64,000 bases of DNA from Candidatus Zixiibacteriota bacterium (GCA_024231855.1 JAAEQD010000207.1:1-64000); one strand, 5' to 3'. Numbered from the stretch's first letter, positions 17,596 to 25,748 are shown. The notes: generated from the letters alone by a model not told the origin. Program-made: numbers and translations.

Positions 17596-18528
17596 ATGCC
17601 GAATATTCAGCTAATAAGATTTTGGCTGTGCACTTCTTTATGTGATGTTGTACGTTATAATATTCCACAAAGTGGAAATTTACCGGGTACAAGGAAAGAA
17701 GATGCTCAAAAACTGTTAACAATGAGAAAAACCAAAGCGGGCCGAAGAGGATGGGATATAAAAGAGCGGATTGAGATGTATGACGAATATAAACTAGCGC
17801 ACATGGGGTTTGGCACCTACAAAAAGGTTGATGTGTTTGGGATGCCCTATTACATGCCGGTACAATATGGACACGGATCTTACGAGAAGACTTGGAAAAC
17901 CAAAACTATTCGAGAAAAGGTACAGCCATCAGTAGTATGGCGTCGTGACAAGATGAAACACAAGGACTCGACTCCAGTAACTAAGTGGGAAAGCCTGGAG
18001 TCAAATGTAAAAAACGCTTTAAAGTTCAAAATTGGCAATTGCGGTGAGTTGGCACAGACGGCATTACTAGTGCTGAAAATGAGTGAGTTTTTAAAAAAAC
18101 TCAAACTGGTAGCGGGCATACTGAGTGTGGGCAAACCCAGCAATGATCCATTTTCAACGGCTGACCATGCTATGGTCTTAATATGGCCATCAGAAAAAAA
18201 TAATATTATCCCGGCAATCTTAGATTGGAATACCATATGTAATAAAATTAAAGAAGCAATTATATGTGATCCATGGGTATGGAGGACTTGCCAGTTAAAT
18301 AATAAATTTGAGAAGGATGTTTACACAAGCATGGTTAAAGCAATGGGTCTGGCGAGTTTTTATGGAGGGAATTCATCATACAAGATGAATTTATCGTACA
18401 TCACTAATGTTGGTGAAGGTGGCTTTTCTTTAAGGCACTCGGTACAAAAAAAGAAAGACTATTTATTAAGAAAACAAATGGATCTTCTGGTAAAACAGCT
18501 GGGCACAAGATGTGTGCTAATTAATTGA
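17596..18528 (+). CDS. T6SS cargo 2: predicted Cys-His-Asp (papain-like) effector behind VgrG
   Basis: 310 residues, basic, no signal peptide. C149 in KIGNCGELAQ, H191 in TADHAMVLIW and D225 in IICDPWVW give the same ordered triad blocks as cargo 1 and cargo 3, with wider spacing (42 and 34 residues). The first 140 residues, rich in K, Y and W, resemble nothing known to me and may be the delivery or target-recognition part. ATG directly follows the vgrG stop, the usual place for a VgrG-linked effector. Protease or deamidase activity is inferred from the motif. No neighbouring immunity gene. Confidence 0.65.
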   Translation: MPNIQLIRFWLCTSLCDVVRYNIPQSGNLPGTRKEDAQKLLTMRKTKAGRRGWDIKERIEMYDEYKLAHMGFGTYKKVDVFGMPYYMPVQYGHGSYEKTWKTKTIREKVQPSVVWRRDKMKHKDSTPVTKWESLESNVKNALKFKIGNCGELAQTALLVLKMSEFLKKLKLVAGILSVGKPSNDPFSTADHAMVLIWPSEKNNIIPAILDWNTICNKIKEAIICDPWVWRTCQLNNKFEKDVYTSMVKAMGLASFYGGNSSYKMNLSYITNVGEGGFSLRHSVQKKKDYLLRKQMDLLVKQLGTRCVLIN

Positions 18529-18565
18529 TTTTGATCCGGGGATTTCGGAATTATTAAAACGCTAC

Positions 18566-18664
18566 AAATCCGTGTTAAGCATAAAACGCTTGTTGGAAAA
18601 CGACACGGAACTATTCCAGGTGGAGGAAGTCGTGATTATCCTGGAGACGAAGGAGGAGGAATAG
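18566..18664 (+). pseudogene. Remnant of a second vgrG 3' end
   Basis: Translated in frame, these 99 bases give KSVLSIKRLLENDTELFQVE... ending LETKEEE and a TAG. The last 32 codons of vgrG (17500-17595) give KPVLSIKRLLENDTELFQME... ending LETKEE. Most base differences between the two are synonymous (CGT/CGC, CTG/TTG, GAT/GAC), so the copy was under coding selection before it lost its body. As in the intact vgrG, the stop codon touches the ATG of the next cargo gene. The upstream part of the presumed second vgrG is gone. Confidence 0.8.
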
Positions 18665-19564
18665 ATGTGCCCGGGAAACGACGTTAAAACGCATACATGC
18701 GGAATTCATGATAAAAATACTCTTTATATGATCAAGGTAGGAGACGAAGTCATAAAAAGTGTAAAGAAGTTCATACCTTTTGGCTCCGGTAATCAAGAGG
18801 AGGGCACTAAACAGCAGCAATTGATTTCCTATGTACGTCTGCGAATTGCCCGGGCTCGTTTTCGGAGATTTATTAAATCTAAAGAAATTGATGAACTGAG
18901 AAAAAAGGTGGTTGGAGCAATCTTCGCGGGCTTCGAGAAGGGAGCAAATTGCGGGGAAACCGCGGCGCTGGCATTTTGCCAGGCAGTTATAAAGTTTAAT
19001 GATGATTACCTTGCGATGATATGCGAATCACTTGAAATGGATCACGGCTTCGTGATCGTTATTCATAAAAGCTCCATAAATTACTTAGAAAAAAGAAAGT
19101 ATGAATTTCTTAAAGAGAAAATGGTCGTTATTGATCCATGGCCTATAAAGGCTCAAGCGGTTTTATTGAAACATTTCTTTGTTAATAAAAAATTTAGGAA
19201 AATAAAACTGTTAAAATGTAATAAAAAAAATAGAGACGAAATAGAAAAAATATATAGTTTTATCAAAAATTATCTAAAAAAAAACAAAAACAAGAATATA
19301 GATAAATTATTATTCAATAAATATGCAAAGGGATTCCGTTCTGGTAACATAGGAAAACAATATTACCACGAGTACACCGGGTATAACCACCAAACCGGAA
19401 ATGAAATGCTGTTAAAATATCAGTCTAAAAAAGAGCCTAAAAAAAAGCCTAAGGGCATCAGAGCGTGGACGGAAAAAATTATGAAGAGTACTCAACATCA
19501 AGAGAATGTGGAAAAACGAGAAGCTCTGTTTAAGAAACTTGATCAAATTTTAAGGAAAAAGTAG
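18665..19564 (+). CDS. T6SS cargo 3: predicted Cys-His-Asp (papain-like) effector, AT-rich
   Basis: 299 residues, strongly basic. C96 in KGANCGETAA, H127 in EMDHGFVIVI and D157 in VVIDPWPIKA form the same triad blocks as cargo 1 and 2. The C-terminal half (about 170-299) is lysine- and asparagine-rich and encoded by very A-rich DNA (19195-19330), unlike the flanking structural genes, which suggests recent acquisition or relaxed composition. The gene follows the VgrG remnant with no gap and lies before the PAAR-like gene. Protein modification by a papain-like fold is inferred; the basic tail could bind nucleic acid or membranes. Confidence 0.65.
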   Translation: MCPGNDVKTHTCGIHDKNTLYMIKVGDEVIKSVKKFIPFGSGNQEEGTKQQQLISYVRLRIARARFRRFIKSKEIDELRKKVVGAIFAGFEKGANCGETAALAFCQAVIKFNDDYLAMICESLEMDHGFVIVIHKSSINYLEKRKYEFLKEKMVVIDPWPIKAQAVLLKHFFVNKKFRKIKLLKCNKKNRDEIEKIYSFIKNYLKKNKNKNIDKLLFNKYAKGFRSGNIGKQYYHEYTGYNHQTGNEMLLKYQSKKEPKKKPKGIRAWTEKIMKSTQHQENVEKREALFKKLDQILRKK

Positions 19565-19674
19565 AAAAGGATTTGCTCCCTTAATAATTTTAACAGAACA
19601 GTGATTCAAGCTTTGTGTTTCGTAATAATCGACAACGGTCCATACGCTATTTAATATCTAAGAAGGATAAAATC

Positions 19675-20055
19675 GTGGGAATATCGGTAATCGGCGGGGC
19701 TACCTGCCAATGCACGTTCGGGGCGACTATTACACTCATGGTGCTGCCGGCCAACAAGGTGGTGGAAACCATGCCCAACGCTAATATAATGGATAACAAG
19801 CCTTTTGTGAATCTTATCCCGGCGGGAGTTTGCGGTTCGCCATCCAACCCGGCGGTGGCGGCGGCCACGGCCGCGGCCCTGGGTGTGCTCACGCCCATGC
19901 CCTGCGTGCCGGTCACGCCCGCGCCCTGGACACCGGGCAACGCGACCGTGCTGATCGCCAATATGCCGATAATCGATAACACCAGTACCTTAAACTGCGT
20001 CTGGGGCGGCGTGATCTCGATTGTGAATCCGGGGCAGACGGTGGTGATGGATTGA
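19675..20055 (+). CDS. PAAR-like spike-tip protein (DUF4280 family)
   Basis: 126 residues from GTG 19675, chosen because AGAAGGA at 19661-19667 is correctly spaced; an earlier in-frame GTG at 19615 has no site. The text is a clear DUF4280 protein: ATCQCTFGAT, LPANKVVETMPNANIMDNKP, then AAATAAALGVLTPMPCVPVT and NTSTLNCVWGGVISIVNPGQ. Such proteins are PAAR relatives that sharpen the VgrG spike and bring an effector with them. The phospholipase-D-like gene follows, separated by 199 bases. Confidence 0.88.
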   Translation: MGISVIGGATCQCTFGATITLMVLPANKVVETMPNANIMDNKPFVNLIPAGVCGSPSNPAVAAATAAALGVLTPMPCVPVTPAPWTPGNATVLIANMPIIDNTSTLNCVWGGVISIVNPGQTVVMD

Positions 20056-20254
20056 GATATGAAAACCGGCATTGTTCTGGATAATTTGTCAGATACTTAA
20101 GCGGATATGATGTTAAAGCCTAAAACAATATGCTCAAAAGAATTTCGAACTATAAGATCGGGGCTGATAATGCCGAATAATATACGCTCTTTAAAAAACA
20201 CCTAAAATTAATAGCGCTTTACTTGGCGCTTATACAAAAACGGCGAGGTGGATT

Positions 20255-21850
20255 ATGAATAGAGAAAGCCAAGGGAATACCATTCAATTAATCCTTGACG
20301 GGCAAAATTTCTTTCATGAATTACGCAACCAACTTGAGGCGGTGAGATTAAGCCCTGTGGCTGATAATACGTATGTGCGTTTGGCTTTTTGGGAAGCCGA
20401 ACATAACTTGAACCTTCAATCACCGACCGCCGGACCGACTCTTGAAACGGCGCTTAAGTGGGTAGCGAATGTTGGCCACCGCGTTGAAATAATTCTCTGG
20501 AAACCGAGCGCTTTGTCTCGACGATTCGATCCAACGCTAAGCGTTCCGGTATACAACACGAACCTGGCAACTATGAATACATTGCACGGTTATAATAACA
20601 ACCTCATACAGGTCTATTTCGAAGAATATAAAGGTTGGATAGCGGGTATATCCACTCATCAAAAAATAGCTATCTTTTCCATAGGAGGAGTATTTCGAGT
20701 ACTGATTGGTGGAATTAATCTGGCTCGATTTTACTGGGACAGCGATACTCACCCCTGCGCCGCTCCTTACGCCCCTCATGCCGGTATGGATGGCAACAGT
20801 TGTCATGATGCCGCGGTTCTGATTCGAGGACCGGCAACGCTTGATGTTGAACGGGAGTGGCTTCGACGCTGGAATAAACAGTACTACCTCACTCCCCGCA
20901 ATCAAATAAAGGGCAACATTGCGAATAATCCAATTTCCGCGAATGGTGCGACAGTTAACGTGGTTACCACTAATTCCGAAAGCTGGGCCGGGCGCGAGGC
21001 CGACATCCAGGCGTTGCTTATCCGAAAAATATCGCGAGCCACGAATTATATTTATCTTGAAAATTACGCATTTTGCGATCCTGGTTTGGTCTGGGCGATA
21101 TGCAAGAGACTAAGAGAACATCGAACGCTTAAAGTGATTGTGATGATACCACACCGGCATTTTGAATTGCATCCTTTTAACTACTTGGCGCGTATAGCGT
21201 ATGCTAAATTGGCTCTCACAAATTGTATAACTTTCTCATCTAACGGCAATCAGATATTTCGGCGGGATTGCCAAACCTATAAAATCTCAGAGAATTTAAA
21301 TATCTGGAGCACCAGTGAGTCGATTTTATCCACGGTGCGCAACAGATGGCTCGAAAGCGACTCAGTCTCCTTCAGGCGCAGGATTGACCGAAATACGACC
21401 ACTGTCAGGTTGAGTGATATTACATCCTTCGACGGAGGGATTCGTTTTTACACTCCCGCCCGTCGCATCGGCGGTGCATTGCATTGGATTTATATTCACT
21501 CGAAACTGGCATTGATTGACGACGAGACGGCATTTATCGGGACATCGAATTTCAGCTACCGCAGCATGGTTTACGACGGAGAGATCGGCATTTGTATCTC
21601 GAATGGGCAAACAGTACGGAATATTCGCAATACTCTATTCGCCCATTGGGGGCTGAATGTCGCCGATGTGAGAACAAACTGGGATCGGGAGGTACGGAGA
21701 TTTCAAGTTGGGGTTGGAAATGGACTTGGCGTTGTCAACCTTAATATCACCGACCTGGATCGCTACCCATTTCCGGTTGCGGCCGGTGGAGCTATTCGAA
21801 ATGATGATACTAACAGACAATACAAATATTTAAACTATACCTATTATTGA
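20255..21850 (+). CDS. Phospholipase-D-like protein, probable T6SS lipase effector
   Basis: 531 residues, no signal peptide. Two HKD half-sites are seen. The first, THQKIAIFSIGG at about 134-145 followed by IGGIN, has serine where the motif aspartate should be. The second, IHSKLALIDDE near 412 followed by FIGTSNFSYRS, is perfect. HDAAVLIRGPATLDVEREWLRRW between them is a further PLD family feature. PLD enzymes cleave phosphodiester bonds of phospholipids through a covalent phosphohistidine. As the last gene of the T6SS-like locus, right after the PAAR-like tip, it resembles Tle5-type antibacterial or anti-host lipases. No Tli5-like immunity gene is adjacent. Confidence 0.8.
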   Translation: MNRESQGNTIQLILDGQNFFHELRNQLEAVRLSPVADNTYVRLAFWEAEHNLNLQSPTAGPTLETALKWVANVGHRVEIILWKPSALSRRFDPTLSVPVYNTNLATMNTLHGYNNNLIQVYFEEYKGWIAGISTHQKIAIFSIGGVFRVLIGGINLARFYWDSDTHPCAAPYAPHAGMDGNSCHDAAVLIRGPATLDVEREWLRRWNKQYYLTPRNQIKGNIANNPISANGATVNVVTTNSESWAGREADIQALLIRKISRATNYIYLENYAFCDPGLVWAICKRLREHRTLKVIVMIPHRHFELHPFNYLARIAYAKLALTNCITFSSNGNQIFRRDCQTYKISENLNIWSTSESILSTVRNRWLESDSVSFRRRIDRNTTTVRLSDITSFDGGIRFYTPARRIGGALHWIYIHSKLALIDDETAFIGTSNFSYRSMVYDGEIGICISNGQTVRNIRNTLFAHWGLNVADVRTNWDREVRRFQVGVGNGLGVVNLNITDLDRYPFPVAAGGAIRNDDTNRQYKYLNYTYY

Positions 21851-21993
21851 TATCTTGTGTATTACTCGGATTATCCGAACTGGATATATTGAGCCTCATT
21901 TAAAATAATGCAAGCATATTACCGCCCTGGAGAAGAAACAAACGGCATTTATAGAATATTATTTTAATACTACTTGCCGGAATGTCGTGCTAT

Positions 21994-23151
21994 CTATCCT
22001 AGCTCCAGCCAGGTAACCACCGCCATCGCCCACAACATCGCAGGCCAGAACGCTACCTTGGGGATGAAATTGTCGCGGTATTGTATCAGGTTGAAATGCT
22101 TCAGTTTGCCTATGGAAAATATATAGGCATTCAGCGAGGTCAGTAGGATCATCACGTACATAATCAGATAAAAGTATTCCAGATAAACCAATCCCGAACC
22201 GGCGAACTGCCCCCTGACCTGGACATGCGCCAACAGTACCACAAAAAACAACGCCGAACAGGTGGCGATAGCGCCATTGGCGGTAAAACCGAAATTCTTG
22301 GCTCGCTCCCTATGACCCGAAACGGTCATGATCTGGGCAGACAAAAGAAGAGCCACTACCAAAAGCGGTACGAGATTAATCACGAAACCGTTGATAAATT
22401 TCCGCCGGATTCCCAGGTTGACAAAAAATTCCTTGTAGGTTGCCTCCTCGGTATCCGTGAAAAATCCGAAATCCGTATCGTATGGAATATTCTTATAGCT
22501 GAAAAATGTCTCATCGATTTCCCACTCACCACCCACGATATCGAGGTCGACGCCAAAAATATCTTTGCCGGTTTGGGCATACGCGTCAAAATCCGGAACC
22601 AGTATCACGCGGGTACCGTACATTATATCTTTAGACCAGATCCTCATCCATACGGTAAGAAAATCCAGCGGATAATTGGAATAATCGAATGTTTGACGCA
22701 GAGTAACATCAAAATAGTGACCTATCATGTTGTAACTTTTGTCGTTATGCATCCCTTTTGATTTATATCTTTCGATTAATACAGTGTTTTCCGAGGATAC
22801 CTCTTCAGGGAAAATGAACCCCTTTTCTACATCACCGGGAAAATCCTCGGGATACTTCTGCCAGATATAGCCGGTGATATTCACATCGCTGGGAGTAATG
22901 AATGCCAATGAATGAATGAAAAAGCCGGTCGGAATATAAAATGGCTTTTCATCGCCCTGGAATTCAGCCGTATCTTTGGCCTTTAAAACGCTATCAAGAT
23001 CCGCTTTGTTTTTGATAATGACGGTATCTTCGCCATAAATCCTCTGAACCTGATACCATTTGTATCCGATAGCGGCAATGGCAATCGCCGATAGCAATAG
23101 GGCAAACAGCCATACTGCAATCACTTTCGATTTAGCAATATCATTATTCAT
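21994..23151 (-). CDS. Pentameric ligand-gated-channel-like membrane protein
   Basis: 385 residues. A membrane helix at about 9-30 is followed by an extracytoplasmic strand-rich domain with FDVTLRQTFDYSNYPLDFLTVWMRI, which resembles the Cys-loop region (FxxYPFDxQ-L). Four membrane helices then come in the last third: GFVINLVPLLVVALLLSAQI, AIATCSALFFVVLLAHV, YFYLIMYVMILLTSLNAYIF and VAFWPAMLWAMAVVTW. The order, spacing and the arginine before the first of these match prokaryotic relatives of nicotinic-type channels. The N-terminal anchor instead of a signal peptide is unusual. It is alone, convergent with the T6SS-like locus and under a near-consensus promoter. Ligand and ion unknown. Confidence 0.6.
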   Translation of the reverse strand: MNNDIAKSKVIAVWLFALLLSAIAIAAIGYKWYQVQRIYGEDTVIIKNKADLDSVLKAKDTAEFQGDEKPFYIPTGFFIHSLAFITPSDVNITGYIWQKYPEDFPGDVEKGFIFPEEVSSENTVLIERYKSKGMHNDKSYNMIGHYFDVTLRQTFDYSNYPLDFLTVWMRIWSKDIMYGTRVILVPDFDAYAQTGKDIFGVDLDIVGGEWEIDETFFSYKNIPYDTDFGFFTDTEEATYKEFFVNLGIRRKFINGFVINLVPLLVVALLLSAQIMTVSGHRERAKNFGFTANGAIATCSALFFVVLLAHVQVRGQFAGSGLVYLEYFYLIMYVMILLTSLNAYIFSIGKLKHFNLIQYRDNFIPKVAFWPAMLWAMAVVTWLELG

Positions 23152-23237
23152 ATTGGCTCCTGGACGACATATTTAAGCGGCGCACTTCAAGTAATTATCC
23201 TGCCCCAAGAATTTCATTTCCCGGGCAATATCAATGA

Positions 23238-23266
23238 ATTATAAAATGCGGTTATTTTTGTGTCAA
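23238..23266 (-). promoter_or_regulatory. Consensus sigma70 promoter of the channel-like gene
   Basis: On the minus strand TTGACA (23261-23266) and TATAAT (23238-23243) are separated by exactly 17 bases, both hexamers perfect. It lies about 90 bases upstream of the start at 23151. Confidence 0.7.
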
Positions 23267-23594
23267 GAATATTGCGGTCGTTATGTATCGTCAGCCATTA
23301 CCCACCCTTCTGGATTTGATCGCGATTTTCCATACAACACGCAAAATACAGTCATATATATCTATTATTGAATTTTCTGTATACGAAAATCTCCCTGAAT
23401 TATCAGTACCCTTCTTAATTACCCTGTTTGAGCATTTCTGCGACGACAAAAAGAGCGGCATTTTGACGACACCAACCGTATTTTCGCCGTTTTATTTGTG
23501 TTTACTCATTGTATTACAGGATGTTATAACCTATCCTTATAATTTTATCCGTAATTTATGGCTGTTTTTTTAGAGACTTTGTGAAAAAAAGTAC

Positions 23595-23622
23595 TTGACA
23601 ATGAAACGTTAATTAATATTTT
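23595..23622 (+). promoter_or_regulatory. Putative promoter of the HTH/pseudo-receiver gene
   Basis: TTGACA at 23595-23600 and TATTTT at 23617-23622, 16 bases apart, about 37 bases upstream of ATG 23659. Confidence 0.4.
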
Positions 23623-23658
23623 GTTCGAGAGAACCGATAAAACGCATAAAACGCAGAA

Positions 23659-24456
23659 ATGAACGAGAAAGACGACCAAATACAGAAATTCCAGACCAAG
23701 GAATTCGTTTCCACCGGACAGGCGGCCGAATTATGCTCGGTAACCGCTGACACGGTGCTGAAATGGATAAAATCCGGTCGGATTTCCGCCAATCGCACGC
23801 CCGGCGGCCATTATCGAATCCGCCGCGAAACACTAATAAGCATAATTGACGATGGTAATCTCCCTGATCAAATAGAAAATACGATCCGACCATTTCAGTT
23901 TTGTTGGGAATTCTACAAGAAAAACGGCGGCTCAATGGAAAAGTGCCAGGAATGCACTGTTTACCGTTCGCGGGCCATGCGATGCTATGAAATGATTCAA
24001 CTTCCGGCTGAATCCGGTCATGCCCGGATGTTTTGTAAAGGTTCCTGCGATGATTGCGAATATTTCAGGGTCGTTCAGGGCCAACGGCTTAATATCCTGG
24101 TTATCACCGAGCAGGAAAACCTCAAAACCGAACTCGAAACACAGGCCAAAGATGTTGATTTCAATCTTCGTTTAACCGATGACGGCTATCATTGTTCGAT
24201 GGTGATCGAAAATTTCCGGCCTGATTTCGTTGTTATCGATAGTTCAATCGGAATCGACCGCTGCAAGTTTTTTACCAAACACCTCTCCGAAGATCCTCGG
24301 GTACCATATGTGAGAATCATTTTGGCCGGGGAACTATCACAAGTGCCGTCCGATTGCGATAAAATGATTTTCGCTGTAATCAACCGACCATTTACTACCG
24401 GCGAATTGGAAAGTTTAATAGGCTTGGCCAGGCAGGGTTCGTTATTGAGCGCCTGA
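23659..24456 (+). CDS. MerR/excisionase-type HTH regulator with Cys-rich linker and degenerate receiver
   Basis: 265 residues in three parts. Residues 15-62 are a BldC/MerR-type winged helix (STGQAAELCSVTADTVLKWI, then TPGGHYRI). About 80-135 is a Cys-rich zone (FCWEFYKKNGG, CQECTVYRSRAMRCYEM, FCKGSCDDCEYF) with eight cysteines, resembling two-CW type metal or Fe-S modules. About 148-260 is a receiver-like fold (LNILVITEQENL, DFVVIDSSIG, AVINRPFTTGEL). In the receiver the acidic pair is lost and the conserved lysine is arginine, so classic phosphorylation is doubtful even though the central aspartate remains. Probably a redox- or metal-sensing DNA-binding regulator of the downstream redox genes (inferred). 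Confidence 0.7.
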   Translation: MNEKDDQIQKFQTKEFVSTGQAAELCSVTADTVLKWIKSGRISANRTPGGHYRIRRETLISIIDDGNLPDQIENTIRPFQFCWEFYKKNGGSMEKCQECTVYRSRAMRCYEMIQLPAESGHARMFCKGSCDDCEYFRVVQGQRLNILVITEQENLKTELETQAKDVDFNLRLTDDGYHCSMVIENFRPDFVVIDSSIGIDRCKFFTKHLSEDPRVPYVRIILAGELSQVPSDCDKMIFAVINRPFTTGELESLIGLARQGSLLSA

Positions 24457-24515
24457 GCCAGTGAGATAAATTGGAAAATAGAAAAAATAAATAAATAATG
24501 CCAGGAGCAGCAAGT

Positions 24516-25046
24516 ATGACAGACGAGAAGAAGGTTAAGGATAGCGTGATTCGCCTGATGATTGGCGATATAACGGATATCGATATCGAATGTTTCGTTT
24601 ACTACGCGCAATCCGATTTGAAGCTAGGTTCCGGATTTGGGGGAGCAATCACTATGAGGGGAGGGCCATCGGTCCAGAAGGAGTTGGATAAACTGGCTCC
24701 AATAGACCTGTGCCAGGCCGTGATCTCCGATTCCGGCGATATGAAAGCCAAACATATCATCCATGCCAATGGACCGAAATTCCAGGAAGAAAACCTGGAA
24801 GAGAAGATGAAAACCACTATCCTTAACACTTTGAAACTGGCCGATGAGAAGGGGATTAAAAAGCTCGCTTTCCCACCGATGGGTGCCGGTTTCTACGGTG
24901 TGCCGCTTGATTTGAGCGCCAAACTAACCCTGGAAACCATCAAAGGTTATTTGGGCAATGGCTCTAAGCTGGAAGAGGTAGTAATTTGTCTGTTGGATAA
25001 TCGTGATTATAAACCATTTCAGAAGAAATTACAAAGTCTGGGCTAA
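24516..25046 (+). CDS. Macro-domain (ADP-ribose-binding) protein
   Basis: 176 residues from ATG 24516, preferred over ATG 24498 because AGGAG lies nine bases upstream of it. One macro domain fills the protein: IRLMIGDITDIDIECFVYYAQ, then LGSGFGGAITMRGG, IIHANGPKF, and KLAFPPMGAGFYGVPLDLSA, the ADP-ribose binding loop. In many homologues the second motif is VNAANxxLxxGGGVAGAI; here VYYAQSDLKLGSGFGGAI keeps the loop but not the asparagine. Removes or binds ADP-ribose in the family; substrate unknown. It starts 60 bases after the regulator gene and precedes the Hdr-like genes. Confidence 0.85.
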   Translation: MTDEKKVKDSVIRLMIGDITDIDIECFVYYAQSDLKLGSGFGGAITMRGGPSVQKELDKLAPIDLCQAVISDSGDMKAKHIIHANGPKFQEENLEEKMKTTILNTLKLADEKGIKKLAFPPMGAGFYGVPLDLSAKLTLETIKGYLGNGSKLEEVVICLLDNRDYKPFQKKLQSLG

Positions 25047-25061
25047 CCAGGGAGGATATTC

Positions 25062-25748
25062 ATGAGCGATTTACTTCATTTTTCAGAAGGCACCCTTCAG
25101 GAAGTAGCCCTGGTGATAATGGCGCTGGTTTACACGCTTCGCCTGAGATGGCTGCTGAAATTTAAAGCCGGCAAGGAACGTCAACCGGCCACCGGTTTAG
25201 CCGGGACAACTCCAAGGAAGGGAATTCTCTATTCATGGGCGAATATATTCATGCCCTGGGCCATGGAAAGCACCCGAACGAAGTTCTTTAACTATATCCA
25301 ATTCGGCGTTTTTCATGTCGGTGTTACACTGGCAATAGGCTTATCATTCATTATTCCGTACGTCCCGAATTTGCTAACCGGTGTTCCGTTAATCGTACCG
25401 ATCTTTCAAGTATTAATCGGCGCGGCCTGTCTCGTTGGCCTACTTCGTTTAATCAGAAGAGCCGGTAATAAGCATATGCGGGCTATCAGTTCCCCCGATG
25501 ATTACTTTTCGTTGGTCCTGTTAACGGTTTGGTTTTTCTTTGCCACTCTGGCGGTACCTAACAACATTGCAAACGGCGAAGGGATAATGCTTACATATTT
25601 CATCCTTACCGCGTTTTTCCTTATATATGTGCCGTTTTCAAAGATTTCGCATTATTTATACTATCCATTCACGCGTTATTATTTTGGTAAAAGCATGGGG
25701 CGTCGCGGGACTTACCCGATCAAACGCGTTCCCGCGTCCTCGAAGTAA
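25062..25748 (+). CDS. NarI/DsrM/HdrE-like cytochrome b membrane subunit
   Basis: 228 residues with about five membrane helices (near 10-30, 80-105, 110-135, 145-175 and 175-200). Histidines are at the ends of helices (FHVGVTL, SKISHYLYYP), and the C-terminal text HYLYYPFTRYYFGKSMGRRG resembles the typical end of TmcC, DsrM and HdrE proteins. Such subunits carry quinone-linked haem b and pass electrons to or from an HdrD-like iron-sulfur partner. That partner is the next gene, 36 bases on. GGGAGG site before ATG 25062. Confidence 0.75.
   Translation: MSDLLHFSEGTLQEVALVIMALVYTLRLRWLLKFKAGKERQPATGLAGTTPRKGILYSWANIFMPWAMESTRTKFFNYIQFGVFHVGVTLAIGLSFIIPYVPNLLTGVPLIVPIFQVLIGAACLVGLLRLIRRAGNKHMRAISSPDDYFSLVLLTVWFFFATLAVPNNIANGEGIMLTYFILTAFFLIYVPFSKISHYLYYPFTRYYFGKSMGRRGTYPIKRVPASSK

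Larger units (their letters stand above)
23152..23658. other. Divergent intergenic region with two promoters
   Basis: AT-rich, with promoter-like elements reading left at 23238-23266 and right at about 23595-23622. A 96-codon open frame at 23283-23573 has no ribosome site and looks like chance. No RNA gene recognised. Confidence 0.55.

Noticed and set aside
19615-19674. Upstream GTG start for the PAAR-like protein
   Set aside because: No ribosome site, and the extra residues do not match the DUF4280 start; GTG 19675 has a good site.
21866-21878. TCGGATTATCCGA palindrome after the PLD gene
   Set aside because: Short, no T-run and no promoter context; too little to call a terminator or operator.
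22225-22761. 178-codon plus-strand frame
   Set aside because: Antisense to the channel-like gene, whose membrane helices and promoter are convincing.
23283-23573. 96-codon plus-strand open frame
   Set aside because: AT-rich intergenic DNA with two promoters, no ribosome site and no recognisable protein features.
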